Assembly: GCA_016200135.1 (NCBI GenBank)
Contig: JACQFI010000041.1
Span: 1 to 48,236 of the forward strand
Direction: 5' to 3'
Length of the DNA: 48,236 nucleotides
DNA from: Planctomycetota bacterium
Lineage (GTDB): Bacteria > Planctomycetota > SZUA-567 > H5-PLA8
Part shown: piece after piece, positions 1-8,336 of the stretch
Layout of the letters: each line of letters starts with the position of its first letter
Numbering within the stretch: the stretch's first letter is position 1
Notes under the pieces: model-generated
Database searches by the model: none
What the model was told of the DNA's origin: nothing
What the model saw: the letters and a program-made list of their open reading frames with translations, nothing else
Made by a program: the position numbers and the translations under genes

Positions 1-831
1 GTCTTCCCGCCCAAGGACGACGCGGGCATGGAGCGCCTGAAGGGCATCCTGCCGGACCTGCTGGCGCTCAAGCCGGATTACATGACCTGCACCTACGGCG
101 CGATGGGCACGACGCGCTCGAAGACGATCGAGATCGCCGCGTTCATCAAGAAGACGTACGGCCTCGAGACCGCCAGCCACCTGACCTGCGTAGGCTCTTC
201 GCGCGCGGAGCTCGACCAGATTCTCGACCAGATCTTTGCGCACGGCATCCGCAACATTGTCGCACTGCGCGGCGACCCGCCGAAGGGCGAGACCACGTTC
301 ACCGCGCCCGCGGACGGCCTGGCTTTCGCCAACGAGATGGTCGAGCACATCCGCGCGTTCGAGCGCAAGCGCGGGCTGCCGCCATTCGGAATCGCCGTCG
401 GCGGCTATCCGGAGAAGCACGTGGACGCGCCGAGCATCGCGGCGGATATCCGCAACCTGAAGCGCAAGGTCGACGCTGGCGCGGACATCGTGATCACGCA
501 GCTCTTCTTCGACAACGCGGACTACTACCGTTTCGTGGACGACGTTCGCGCCGCAGGGGTGAAGATTCCCATTGTCCCGGGCCTGCTGCCGGTGCTCTCG
601 ACGAAGCAGATCCGGCGCATCGCCGGCCTGTGCGGCGCGAAGATTCCCGCCGCCTTGCAACAGCGCCTCGATGCGGCCGGCGACGACGACGCGCAAGCGG
701 AGACCGCCGGCGCCGAATGGTGCGCCGCGCAGACGAAAGATCTGCTTGCCCACGGCGCGCCGGGGATCCACTTCTACGTGCTCAACAAAGCCAGCCACGT
801 CACCCGCATCCTCAAGGGCGTTCCGCGCTGA
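1..831 (+). CDS. metF: Methylenetetrahydrofolate reductase, 5' end cut by window
   Basis: MetF reduces 5,10-methylenetetrahydrofolate to 5-methyltetrahydrofolate with NAD(P)H and FAD, supplying the methyl group for methionine synthesis; it is cytosolic. The frame is open from base 1, and the first residues VFPPKDDAG match the FFPPK strand near the family's N-terminus, so only about 15-20 residues are missing. Family landmarks are visible: a LKPDYMTCTYGA block, HLTCVGSSRAEL, IRNIVALRGDPP, LKRKVDAGADIVITQLFFD, and a closing GIHFYVLNKA. About 276 residues are present against a usual 290-300. Within the window it has no pathway partner. A 113-bp inverted-repeat element follows the stop codon. The identification is secure; the true start cannot be seen. 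Confidence 0.95.
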   Translation, partial: VFPPKDDAGMERLKGILPDLLALKPDYMTCTYGAMGTTRSKTIEIAAFIKKTYGLETASHLTCVGSSRAELDQILDQIFAHGIRNIVALRGDPPKGETTFTAPADGLAFANEMVEHIRAFERKRGLPPFGIAVGGYPEKHVDAPSIAADIRNLKRKVDAGADIVITQLFFDNADYYRFVDDVRAAGVKIPIVPGLLPVLSTKQIRRIAGLCGAKIPAALQQRLDAAGDDDAQAETAGAEWCAAQTKDLLAHGAPGIHFYVLNKASHVTRILKGVPR

Positions 832-845
832 GCGCGTGGTTTTCA

Positions 846-958
846 TGGCACAGGCGTCCCGCCTGTTCGAAGTGGCCGCGAAGCGCCCCATACTTTCCTT
901 GATAAAAAACAAGAGGTGCGCTTCGCGATCCTTGGGAACAGTCGAGACGCCTGTGCCA
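846..958. repeat. 113-bp element with 13-bp perfect inverted ends
   Basis: TGGCACAGGCGTC (846-858) is mirrored exactly by GACGCCTGTGCCA (946-958). The left end also forms a short hairpin, CAGGCGTCCCGCCTG. The interior is AT-richer and non-coding. The GTGGC/GCCAC-type ends and GGCGTCCCGCC cores resemble the elements at 2874-2976 and 36216-36318, so all three look like paired REP units (REPIN-like). No transposase is present in the window. Confidence 0.7.
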
Positions 959-1035
959 CGTTTTTACAGCGTTGCGATTGCCGTAAGCGCGGTCATAATT
1001 CCCGGTATTCGATTTTTGGTTGCTATGGAATCCGC

Positions 1036-1995
1036 ATGAGCCGCACGTCTGCCGCGAAAAAGCCGCATGCCGAACCCGCGCGCCTCCATCCCGCGCTGCG
1101 CGTGCGCCTGATGGAACGGACGCTGCGCGCCCTGCGGCAGCGCCAGGCCGACCGCCGCAAGCGCAACCGCGACCTCTGGGGTGAGGAAGTCCTCTTCGTG
1201 GACCGGCTGGACCTGCCCGGCGAATCGGCGCTCGCCGGCGAGGCCATCGCATGGGCCGCGGGTGCGGGCGTGGATGCGCTGATCTTCGACGCGGCCCTCA
1301 CGCGCGCGTCGGCGTCCATCGACCATGCGCTGGTTACGGTGGCCTCGCGCAAACTTGACGCTGCGGGCGCGCGGCTCGCGCTGGCGGGCGGCTGGGAAAT
1401 CTCGATTCCACGCAGTCCTGCGCACGTTAAGCCGCCTAAGAAGAAGCAGGGCGGCGTCGTGCTGGCGACCGCGCCCGCGGGCTATTGGGGCATGGATACC
1501 GTTCGCGCCGACGCATTGCGCGCGCCGTTCCGCCTGCTGAAGCGCTGGCGCAGCGCGGGCCGCAAAATCGTGGCGCTGGGATTCTCGAACGCCGACACGC
1601 CTTACGCGGTGGGCTCGCTCTGCACCGCCTTAGTCGGTCCGGCAGCCAACGCGTCTTCGCCCGGTGCTGTGCTGCGCGGCCTGGCGAAGGGGTTGGCCGC
1701 GTGGAGCAACGGGCCATTGATCGATTGCGACTGCAACGGCGTCGCGATGGGGGAGGGGCTCAAGCCCAAGGGCGAGCGGCTGGAAGTCAGCTTCCGCGTG
1801 GCCGACGTGCGCGGGGTGGCGAAGGTCCGCTGCTTCGTGGGCGACAAGGTCGCGCGCGAGTTTTCTGGGAAGGGCATGAAGGTGCTGGACGTGGTCTTCC
1901 TGCTCGAGAGCGCCCGCGGCGCGCCGTTCGTGCGCCTCGACGCCGTGACTACGGACGGCTGCTGGGCGTTTACTAATCCGGTTTGGTTGGGGTGA
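1036..1995 (+). CDS. Hypothetical protein resembling the C-terminal part of PHP-domain phosphoesterases
   Basis: The 319-residue product has a basic N-terminus (about residues 1-50), a middle stretch resembling a degraded alpha/beta fold, and a C-terminal beta-rich region. The C-terminal part, with SNADTPYAVGSLCTALVGP, GLAAWSNGPLIDCDCNG, a VRCFVGDK strand and the final AFTNPVWLG, resembles the tail after the PHP domain in CehA/McbA-type metallophosphoesterases (pattern: nGP.. then ..yaNPiwl). I see no convincing histidine-rich PHP metal site, so it may lack that activity. ATG 1036 was preferred to an in-frame start at 916 because the extra residues run through the inverted-repeat element at 846-958. 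Function unknown; the resemblance is by pattern only. Confidence 0.6.
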   Translation: MSRTSAAKKPHAEPARLHPALRVRLMERTLRALRQRQADRRKRNRDLWGEEVLFVDRLDLPGESALAGEAIAWAAGAGVDALIFDAALTRASASIDHALVTVASRKLDAAGARLALAGGWEISIPRSPAHVKPPKKKQGGVVLATAPAGYWGMDTVRADALRAPFRLLKRWRSAGRKIVALGFSNADTPYAVGSLCTALVGPAANASSPGAVLRGLAKGLAAWSNGPLIDCDCNGVAMGEGLKPKGERLEVSFRVADVRGVAKVRCFVGDKVAREFSGKGMKVLDVVFLLESARGAPFVRLDAVTTDGCWAFTNPVWLG

Positions 1996-2000
1996 GTTAT

Positions 2001-2073
2001 TAACCACAGAGATCACAGAGACCGGATAAACGATGAAATTCTTTCTCTGTGTTCTCCGTGTACTCTGTGGTTA
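2001..2073. repeat. 73-bp imperfect palindrome (CACAGAG family)
   Basis: TAACCACAGAG (2001-2011) is mirrored by CTCTGTGGTTA (2063-2073), and inside are further CACAGAG / CTCTGTG copies spaced about 10 bp apart. It fills the gap between two convergent genes, directly after the stop at 1995 and before the HAD stop at 2080. From general knowledge, CACAGAG-periodic sequences like this are dispersed in many environmental genomes; the copy number here cannot be judged. Confidence 0.7.
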
Positions 2074-2079
2074 TGAAAG

Positions 2080-2772
2080 TTATTCCAGCCGTTCCCAAAC
2101 CCGCGCCTTGAACGCCGCCTCCAGCGTTGGGAAGTTCAGGTGTGCGTCCCTCGCCACATCCTCCGCCTTTAGATAGACGTTCGGGATCGCCACGACGTGA
2201 CAGCCTGCCGCTCGTCCAGCGGTGACGCCCGCGGGCGAGTCCTCGAAGACGATGCACTCTTCGGGGCGCACGCCGAGCGTCTCCGCGGCCTGCAGGTATG
2301 GATCGGGCGCGGGCTTGAGGCGTTTGACGCGGTCGCCGGTGGTGACGGAGTGGAAGGTCTCTTCGAGCACCGGCGCGCGGCCGAGGTGCGCGAGGACCAC
2401 CGCCATCGTAGGCAGCACCTGCGGGTAGATGGTGCTCGAGACCAGTCCGCGCCGCAGGCTCATGCGGTCGCACTGATCGATCATCTCTCTCGCGCCCGGC
2501 AGCTGCGGCGGGCGTTCGTCGTGCAGGATCTTCAGATAAATCTCCTGCTCGATCTTCACGATGCCTTCGGGCGAGGTCTTAACCGTGACCTTTTCCGCCA
2601 TCCACTCGCTCATTTTTTTCGAGCTGTGCCCGATCCAGCAGACGAAGTCCGCGGGCTTGCTGGGAAAACCCAGTTGTGTGGCGGTCTCGGCGAAGGCTCG
2701 CATGTGCAGGTCTTCGGTGTCGATGAGGAGGCCGTCCATGTCGAAGAGAAAGGCGCGAATCGAGGTGCGCAT
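2080..2772 (-). CDS. HAD-superfamily hydrolase (beta-phosphoglucomutase/phosphatase type)
   Basis: The 230-residue protein is a subfamily I HAD hydrolase. Motif I is FDMDGLLIDTED near residue 10, with nucleophile D11 and acid/base D13. The cap region includes FVCWIGHSSKKMSEWM, motif II is RGLVSSTIYP, and motifs III/IV are seen in RVKRLKPAPDPYLQAAETLGVRPEECIVFEDSPAGVTAGRAAG. Such proteins dephosphorylate small sugars or nucleotides, or isomerise beta-glucose-1-phosphate; the sequence does not settle the substrate. ATG 2772 gives a normal N-terminus with strand 1 leading into motif I. It is transcribed toward the preceding gene with a palindromic repeat between them. Confidence 0.9.
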   Translation of the reverse strand: MRTSIRAFLFDMDGLLIDTEDLHMRAFAETATQLGFPSKPADFVCWIGHSSKKMSEWMAEKVTVKTSPEGIVKIEQEIYLKILHDERPPQLPGAREMIDQCDRMSLRRGLVSSTIYPQVLPTMAVVLAHLGRAPVLEETFHSVTTGDRVKRLKPAPDPYLQAAETLGVRPEECIVFEDSPAGVTAGRAAGCHVVAIPNVYLKAEDVARDAHLNFPTLEAAFKARVWERLE

Positions 2773-2873
2773 GCGTGGTCTCGGGGCCGGTGCGTGAAGG
2801 ACAGATTCCGAACGCTCCTTTTATATCCGCTGTCGCGAACCCCGCAAAGCGGAAGCGCAATCGGCCAGGTTTT

Positions 2874-2976
2874 GTGGCTCCGCCGTCCCGGCGGAGGTCC
2901 CAGCGGCGTCCCGCCGCTGCTTGTGCACTCAGGGGCTAGGATGCCCGTGAGGCCATCGGCGGGACGCCGATGCCAC
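2874..2976. repeat. 103-bp paired-REP element, copy A
   Basis: It begins GTGGCTCCGCCGTCCC and ends GACGCCGATGCCAC. Inside, in order, are a CCGCCGTCCCGGCGG hairpin, a CAGCGGCGTCCCGCCGCTG hairpin, a GATGCCCGTGAG segment and an ATCGGCGGGACGCCGAT hairpin. The element at 36216-36318 has the same length, ends and internal order, with substitutions in the middle. It lies upstream of truA, whose start is 57 bp away. Confidence 0.8.
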
Positions 2977-3032
2977 GCGGCGCGGCATTCGGCGAAGGCG
3001 GGCGCGCGCGGGTTCGGTATGATGAATGCATT

Positions 3033-3857
3033 ATGCCCAAGCGGATCAAACTGACGCTCGAGTACGACGGCGCGGAGTTCTTCGGCTGGCAGGTGCAGGA
3101 CCGCGGCGAGCCCGGCGCGAGCGGTGGATCGGTGCGCACGGTTCAAGGCGAAGTCGAGCGCGCGCTGCGGGCGCTCACCGGATACCCAATCCGCATCGCC
3201 GGAGCGGGGCGCACGGATGAGGGCGTGCACGCGCTGGGCCAGGTCGCCAGCTTCGATCTGCCCGACGAGGCGACGGTGCCGGTCGAAAAGATCGTCGCGG
3301 GGCTGAATTCGCACCTGCCCGCCGACATCAGCGCCGTGCGCGCCGAAGCGCTGCCGGCCGATTTCCACGCGCTGGTCTCCGCCACGGGCAAGGTCTACCG
3401 CTATCGCATCTTCAACCGGCGCGAACGCTGCGCCGTCCGCAACCGCACGCACTGGCACGTGCGCTTCGAGCTCGACGTGGACAAGATGCGCGCCGCCGCG
3501 CGGGCGTTCGTCGGCACGCAGGACTTCTCGGCCTTCGCGACGACGCTGGCGGATATCCAATCCAAGCGCGCGGAGGAAGGCAAAGACGAGTTGCCGACCG
3601 TGCGCGAGATCCGGCGCGTGGAGGTCGCGTCGACTGGAGCGTACGCCTCGCCCGAGGGCGCGGAGATCTCTATTGAAGTGGAAGGCGGTGGGTTCCTCTA
3701 CAAGATGGTCCGCACGATGGCCGGCTCGCTGGTGGATGTAGGCCGCGGCAAGGAGCCGCCGGAGTTCATCGCGCGGGCGCTGGCCTCCAAAGACCGCCGC
3801 GCGGCCGGACCCACGGCTCCCGCGAAAGGCCTCTGCCTTGTGCGCGTGCTGTATTGA
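3033..3857 (+). CDS. truA: tRNA pseudouridine(38-40) synthase TruA
   Basis: TruA isomerises uridines at positions 38-40 of the tRNA anticodon stem-loop to pseudouridine. The 274-residue product opens with IKLTLEYDGAEFFGWQ, typical of the family, and carries the catalytic block AGRTDEGVHALGQVASF with D62 as nucleophile. The family more often has GRTDAGVHA, so Glu for Ala is a small variation. Later blocks include YRYRIFNRRE, GTQDFSAFA and GGGFLYKMVRTMAGSLVDVGRGK. ATG 3033 was chosen over 2970 because the upstream in-frame stretch encodes repeat DNA (2874-2976) and the family starts directly at this strand. Length is normal. Directly after it lies a single REP-like hairpin. Confidence 0.96.
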   Translation: MPKRIKLTLEYDGAEFFGWQVQDRGEPGASGGSVRTVQGEVERALRALTGYPIRIAGAGRTDEGVHALGQVASFDLPDEATVPVEKIVAGLNSHLPADISAVRAEALPADFHALVSATGKVYRYRIFNRRERCAVRNRTHWHVRFELDVDKMRAAARAFVGTQDFSAFATTLADIQSKRAEEGKDELPTVREIRRVEVASTGAYASPEGAEISIEVEGGGFLYKMVRTMAGSLVDVGRGKEPPEFIARALASKDRRAAGPTAPAKGLCLVRVLY

Positions 3858-3865
3858 TCGATGCG

Positions 3866-3889
3866 GTGGCGCGGGCCTCCGTGCCCGCG
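3866..3889. repeat. Single REP-like hairpin after truA
   Basis: GTGGC is followed by a GCGGGC / GCCCGC stem with a CTCCGT loop. The GTGGC start matches the ends of the 103-bp elements, suggesting a solitary half. It lies 8 bp after the truA stop and is followed by ATCCTTAAATCGTTTT, so it could also help end transcription. Confidence 0.5.
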
Positions 3890-4038
3890 ATCCTTAAATC
3901 GTTTTCACAATTCCCTTAAAGCGCGCGCGGCTTCTTCCGATACAGAATGCACGAACGTAACCCGGGGTCGCGCGGCGCGGAGGTGGGGGGTCGCTCCGCG
4001 AGACTGCCGGGACGTTCGAAGAAATCGAAGGCGCCGCT

Positions 4039-4653
4039 GTGCTAGGCCACCTCACCGACATCCTGCTCGTCTCCTTCCTGGTGCTCCAGACGTGGCTGGG
4101 TTGCCGCCGCGGATTGCTCTGGCAGGCCGCGGGGTTGGCCGCGCTCGGGTTCGGCATCGTGCTCGGGGTAGCGCTCGCGCCGGCCCTCGGCGCGAGATTC
4201 ATCGGCGTCTTCACCAAGAATCCCTTTCACGCCAAACTGATCGCATTCCTGCTCGTCGCCGGGATGCTGGGGCTCTGCCTGCGGCTGCTCGCGACGTGGG
4301 CCGAAGTGCGCAGCGAAGAGGGCCTGCCCAAGCAGGAACGGGAGAAACGCCGCGCGCATGATCGTATTCTGGGCGGCATCTTCGGCGCGCTGAAAGGATT
4401 CATCTTTGCCGCGGTGGCCGTGGCCGCGTGCGTCACGCTCTGGCCCGCGAGCCCCGCGTTCACGCAGGCGCGGCTGGCGCCGCCGCTGGCGCAGGCCGGC
4501 GCGCGGCTGCTGCCCGAAGGCGCCGTCGAGGACGTGCGCGGCTGGGTGAACGCCTCCGGCGAAGACCTCCGCAAGGGCTTGCAGATTCAGACCGAAGAAG
4601 AACGCCCCCGCCGCAGCCACGCGGCGCGCTCCGAGCGCAGCGTCGAACCGTAA
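4039..4653 (+). CDS. CvpA-family-like inner-membrane protein
   Basis: A 204-residue membrane protein with hydrophobic segments near residues 5-20, 25-50, 65-85 and 112-132, and a polar, charged C-terminus from about 165. The layout (DILLVSFLVLQTWLGCRRGLLWQ, then an amphipathic loop ending DRILGGIFGALKGFIF) follows the CvpA family, in which a conserved D-R..G...G..KG motif precedes the last helix. CvpA proteins are linked to colicin V production, envelope integrity and bile resistance, but their molecular role is unclear. GTG 4039 is the longest start in this frame; no strong ribosome site is visible. The C-terminal tail is longer than in the shortest family members. Confidence 0.7.
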   Translation: MLGHLTDILLVSFLVLQTWLGCRRGLLWQAAGLAALGFGIVLGVALAPALGARFIGVFTKNPFHAKLIAFLLVAGMLGLCLRLLATWAEVRSEEGLPKQEREKRRAHDRILGGIFGALKGFIFAAVAVAACVTLWPASPAFTQARLAPPLAQAGARLLPEGAVEDVRGWVNASGEDLRKGLQIQTEEERPRRSHAARSERSVEP

Positions 4654-4702
4654 GCGCACTTTCTGCCGTCGCGCGCCGCTCGTGAAACGCTACATTTCAG
4701 GC

Positions 4703-6181
4703 ATGAATTCCATTTCTTCGCGTCCTGCCGCGGTGCCGCCGGCGCTGCTGGAGGCCCTGCGCGCCGCGGTCGGCGCCGCCAATGTCGTCACGGCGGACGA
4801 AGAACTTTTCGTCTACGAGTGCGACGGGCTGACGCTCGACAAGGCCACGCCGGGCGCGGTGGTGTACGTGCATTCGGCGATGGAAGTCGCCGCGGTGGTG
4901 AAGGCCTGCGCGGCGGCGCACTACCCGTTCGTCGCGCGCGGCGCGGGCACGGGCCTGAGCGGCGGCGCGATCGCGCTGCACGGCATGCTCGTGATCGAAC
5001 TCGCGCGGATGAACCGCGTGCTCGAGGTCGACTACGAGAACCGCGTCGCCTGCGTCGAACCCGGCGTGATCAATCTGAATCTGACGAAGGCGTGCGCGCA
5101 GCGCGGGCTGCATTACGCGCCGGACCCGTCGAGCCAGGGATCGTGCACGATCGGCGGCAACGTCGCGGAGAACTCCGGCGGGCCGCACACGCTCAAGTAC
5201 GGCGTCACGGTCAACCACGTGCTCGGGCTCGAGGTCGTGTTGCCGAACGGCGAGACGGTCACGCTCGGCGGGCCGCTTGGCGCGCTGGGAAAACTGCCCG
5301 GCTACGATTTGGTCGGCCTCTTCGTCGGCAGCGAGGGCACGTTCGGTATCGCCACGAAAGTGTGGGTGAAGCTGACCCCCGTGCCCGAGACCGTGAAAAC
5401 GCTGCTGGCCATCTTCCCCAGCATCGAGGCCGCGAGCCGCGGCGTGAGCCGCATCGTCGCGCATGGCATCGTACCCGCCGCGCTGGAGTTGATCGACAAG
5501 ACGATCATCCGCGCGGTCGAAGAGTGGCTGCATCTCGGCTTCCCGCTCGACGCCGGCGCGGTGCTGCTGATCGAGCTAGATGGACTGCGCGACGGGCTGG
5601 ACCTGATCGCCGGGCGCGTGATGGAGTGCTGCCGCGAGTGCGGCTGCCTGGACGTCCGCGCGGCAAAGGACGAGAAGGAACGCCTGCTATTGTGGAAGGC
5701 GCGCAAGCAGGCCTTCGGCGCCGTCGGCCGCATCAGCCCGAGCTACTACGTCCAGGACGGCGTGATCCCGCGCAGCAAGCTCCCCGAAGTGCTGGCGAAG
5801 ATCGAAGCCAGCGGGCGCAAACACGGGCTCACCACCGCGAACGTCTTCCACGCCGGCGACGGCAACCTGCATCCGCTGATTCTCTTCGATGAACGCAAGC
5901 CGGAACAGATCGAGGAAGCGCTCGCGTGCAACGAGGAAGTGCTCTGCGCGGTGATCGAGGCCGGCGGGATGCTCAGCGGCGAGCACGGCATCGGCATCGA
6001 GAAACTCGCGTTCATGCCGCGCGTCTTCAGCGAGGACGATATGGACGCGATGCGCAAGGTCCGCGCGGTCTTCGATCCGCAGACCTTGAGCAACCCCGGC
6101 AAGGCCGTGCCCGCGCGCAAGTGTTTTGAAGTGCGCGGCCACGAGCCGCCTGCGCTCCGCCCGCCGATGAGGAAGGCATGA
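4703..6181 (+). CDS. glcD: FAD-linked oxidase, glycolate oxidase subunit GlcD-like
   Basis: GlcD is the FAD subunit of glycolate oxidase, which oxidises glycolate (or related 2-hydroxyacids such as D-lactate) to the oxoacid at the membrane. The 492-residue product has the PCMH-type FAD domain with VARGAGTGLSGGA and GSCTIGGNVAENSGGPHTLKYG, and the C-terminal FAD-oxidase domain with ANVFHAGDGNLHPLILFD and GGMLSGEHGIGIEK. ATG 4703 fits the usual N-terminus; a GTG 21 bp upstream would add seven residues. The stop overlaps the next start (ATGATG, 6178-6180), indicating translational coupling with the GlcE-like gene. D-lactate or other hydroxyacid substrates cannot be excluded. Confidence 0.93.
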   Translation: MNSISSRPAAVPPALLEALRAAVGAANVVTADEELFVYECDGLTLDKATPGAVVYVHSAMEVAAVVKACAAAHYPFVARGAGTGLSGGAIALHGMLVIELARMNRVLEVDYENRVACVEPGVINLNLTKACAQRGLHYAPDPSSQGSCTIGGNVAENSGGPHTLKYGVTVNHVLGLEVVLPNGETVTLGGPLGALGKLPGYDLVGLFVGSEGTFGIATKVWVKLTPVPETVKTLLAIFPSIEAASRGVSRIVAHGIVPAALELIDKTIIRAVEEWLHLGFPLDAGAVLLIELDGLRDGLDLIAGRVMECCRECGCLDVRAAKDEKERLLLWKARKQAFGAVGRISPSYYVQDGVIPRSKLPEVLAKIEASGRKHGLTTANVFHAGDGNLHPLILFDERKPEQIEEALACNEEVLCAVIEAGGMLSGEHGIGIEKLAFMPRVFSEDDMDAMRKVRAVFDPQTLSNPGKAVPARKCFEVRGHEPPALRPPMRKA

Positions 6182-7488
6182 TGACTGAGGCCTTCCTGAA
6201 CCAGCTCGCGAAGATGCTGGGCGCGGAGCATGTGGTCTCCAACGCGCGCATGCTGGAAGCGCTGGCGACCGGGCACGCGCAGCCCGGTGCGCTCTGCAAG
6301 CCGGGCAGCACCGAAGAGGTCGCGGCTGTGGTGCGGCTCGCGGGCGAGCACGGCGTGCCGGTGCTGCCCTGCGGCGGCTGGACGGCGATGGCGCTGGGCG
6401 GAGAAGCGCCCGAGGGCGCGCTGGCGCTCTCACTGCAGCGGCTGGATAAGATGATTGCGTACGAACCCGCCGACCTTGTCGCCACCGCGCAGGCGGGCAT
6501 GAGCTTCGATGTGTTTCAGGAAGCGCTCTTCGAGCACGGCCAGACGCTTCCGCTGGACGCGCCCGCGCACGCGACGCTCGGCGGACTGGTTGCGACCGAC
6601 CGCTCGGGGCCGCGGCGTTTGATGCACGGCACGCTGCGCGACATGGTGCTGGGCCTCACGGTCGTCAACGGTGATGGCGTGGTGCGCAAGTGCGGCGGGC
6701 GCGTGGTGAAGAACGTCACCGGTTATGCGCTCGAGAAGCTTTACATCGGCTCATTGGGAACGCTCGGCATCGTCACCGAGGCGACGTTCAAGCTCCGGCC
6801 GCGCCCGGAGACCGCCAGCGTGCAGGAGATCTCCGCGCCGGACTTCGGACACGGCTTCGAGCTTATGCGCGATCTTGCCGGGCGGCTGCCGCTCGCGGCG
6901 GCGGTGGCGTGCTTCCCGGCCAAGCCGTTCTCGGCGCAGCTCGGCATCGAGGCGAGCCCGCCCGACCACGCGCGGCTCTTAAAGGAACTCGAGGAGGCCG
7001 CGGCGAAGGCCGGCGCGGAAGTGCGCGAGACCGGGGCCGAGCGCGTGGACGCGGACGAGTACCCCGCGGTCTCGCGCAGGCTGGAGTCGATCGCGCTGCC
7101 GGGCGGCGAGACCGTCGCGCCCGCGCTCGCGGCGCGCCTGTCATGGCCTGCGAAGCCGGCCGATTTTAAAACGCAGATGGACCGGCTCGACCGCCTCGCG
7201 GCCGAGGCGGGCTTTGGGTACCTGATGGGCTATCTCGATTTTCCGGGCTTCGTCTCGCTGGAACTCTTCGCGAATGGCGGAACGGAGGCGCCGAATCTGG
7301 ACGCGCTTGTCCGCGCGCTGCGGACCGACGGCGTGCCCGCGACGGTATCCTGGAAGTCGGGCGCGCAGCCGCTCAGCGAGCCCGTCTTCGGCCCGCCGCG
7401 CGCCGAGTGGGCGCTGATGCGCGAGATCAAGAAGGCGCTGGACCCCAGGGGCATCTTGAATCCCGGCCGGTTTATCGCAGGCCTTTAG
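6178..7488 (+). CDS. glcE: FAD-binding oxidase subunit, GlcE-like
   Basis: This is the second FAD-domain subunit of the glycolate oxidase complex. The 436-residue product has a PCMH-type FAD-binding domain with PGSTEEVAAVVRLAGEHGVP, LPCGGWTAMALGG, ATLGGLVATDRSGPRRLMHG and CGGRVVKNVTGYALEKLYIGSLGTLGIVTEATFKLRP. It ends with the usual LDPRGILNPGRF tail. It is longer than E. coli GlcE (about 350 residues), mostly through the middle region at residues 240-390. It starts within the glcD stop codon and ends 15 bp before the next gene. The pairing with GlcD and GlcF makes the assignment firm at family level. Confidence 0.9.
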   Translation: MMTEAFLNQLAKMLGAEHVVSNARMLEALATGHAQPGALCKPGSTEEVAAVVRLAGEHGVPVLPCGGWTAMALGGEAPEGALALSLQRLDKMIAYEPADLVATAQAGMSFDVFQEALFEHGQTLPLDAPAHATLGGLVATDRSGPRRLMHGTLRDMVLGLTVVNGDGVVRKCGGRVVKNVTGYALEKLYIGSLGTLGIVTEATFKLRPRPETASVQEISAPDFGHGFELMRDLAGRLPLAAAVACFPAKPFSAQLGIEASPPDHARLLKELEEAAAKAGAEVRETGAERVDADEYPAVSRRLESIALPGGETVAPALAARLSWPAKPADFKTQMDRLDRLAAEAGFGYLMGYLDFPGFVSLELFANGGTEAPNLDALVRALRTDGVPATVSWKSGAQPLSEPVFGPPRAEWALMREIKKALDPRGILNPGRFIAGL

Positions 7489-7503
7489 CGCGGCGGGTAC
7501 TCT

Positions 7504-8298
7504 ATGGAACCGAGAGCCGAAGAACTTCCGCCGGAGTACGAAGCGCCTCGGCATCACGCGTTCCCCTGGCTCTCGGTTGGCTCCATCGTCTATACGATCT
7601 TTTGGGTCTGGATGCTGTACGACAGCTACCGGCGTTACGGCGCGAGCTTCTGGCCGTTCCTGATCTTCTTTTTCCAGCCGCTTGGCGCGGTGATCTACTT
7701 CGTAGCGAATGCGCGGACGATCCTGCACGGTCTCTCGCCGGGCTCCGGCGGAGGACCGGGCCTGTTCGGACTCGGACTCAAGGCGAAGATCCGCAAAACC
7801 GAGCAGCAGATGCTCGTGAGCGAGACCGAAGCGCTGCGCGCGGAACTGGCGGAGCTCTACTACCAGGACAAGCGCTACGAAGACGCGGAACGACTCTTCC
7901 AGAAAGTGCTCGAGAACGATCCCGAGAGCCAGGAGGCGCTCTATTATCTCGCGCTCTGCAAACTGGAGCGGCAGGATTTTAAGAGTGGCTGCGCTTATCT
8001 GCAGAAGCTCGTCGATAAGAACCGGAAATACCGCTTCGGCACGGCCTGGCTGCGCTACGCGGAGACACTCGACAAGCTGGGGCGCAGGGAGGAAGCTTTG
8101 GCCGAGTTGCGCCCGCTCTCGCGCGCCTTCCCGCGGCCGTTGACGGAGTTCGCGTACGCGAAGATGCTGGCGGAAGCCGGCCAGAAGGACAAAGCGCGGG
8201 AGACGCTCGAGTACATGCTGAGCACCTCCAGCGAAGCGCCCGCGGAAGACCGCACGTGGCTGCGCCAGGGGCAGACGCTCTTGAGGTCGCTGAGTTGA
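7504..8298 (+). CDS. Membrane-anchored TPR protein with PLDc_N-like head
   Basis: The 264-residue product has two hydrophobic helices at about 22-40 and 50-68. The text IFWVWMLYDSYRR..FWPFLIFFFQPLGAVIYF resembles the N-terminal membrane segment of cardiolipin synthases (PLDc_N), but no phospholipase domain follows. Residues from about 100 to the end form tetratricopeptide-like helices (LYYQDKRYEDAERLFQKVLENDPESQEALYYLALCK and two weaker repeats). It lies between glcE and glcF with short gaps (15 and 38 bp), so it is probably co-transcribed. A scaffolding role for the oxidase at the membrane is inferred from position alone. GTG/ATG choice: ATG 7504 directly precedes MEPRAEELPP. Confidence 0.7.
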   Translation: MEPRAEELPPEYEAPRHHAFPWLSVGSIVYTIFWVWMLYDSYRRYGASFWPFLIFFFQPLGAVIYFVANARTILHGLSPGSGGGPGLFGLGLKAKIRKTEQQMLVSETEALRAELAELYYQDKRYEDAERLFQKVLENDPESQEALYYLALCKLERQDFKSGCAYLQKLVDKNRKYRFGTAWLRYAETLDKLGRREEALAELRPLSRAFPRPLTEFAYAKMLAEAGQKDKARETLEYMLSTSSEAPAEDRTWLRQGQTLLRSLS

Positions 8299-8336
8299 TC
8301 GTAATAGTTCATGCCGCCAACGGGCGGAAGGAATTG

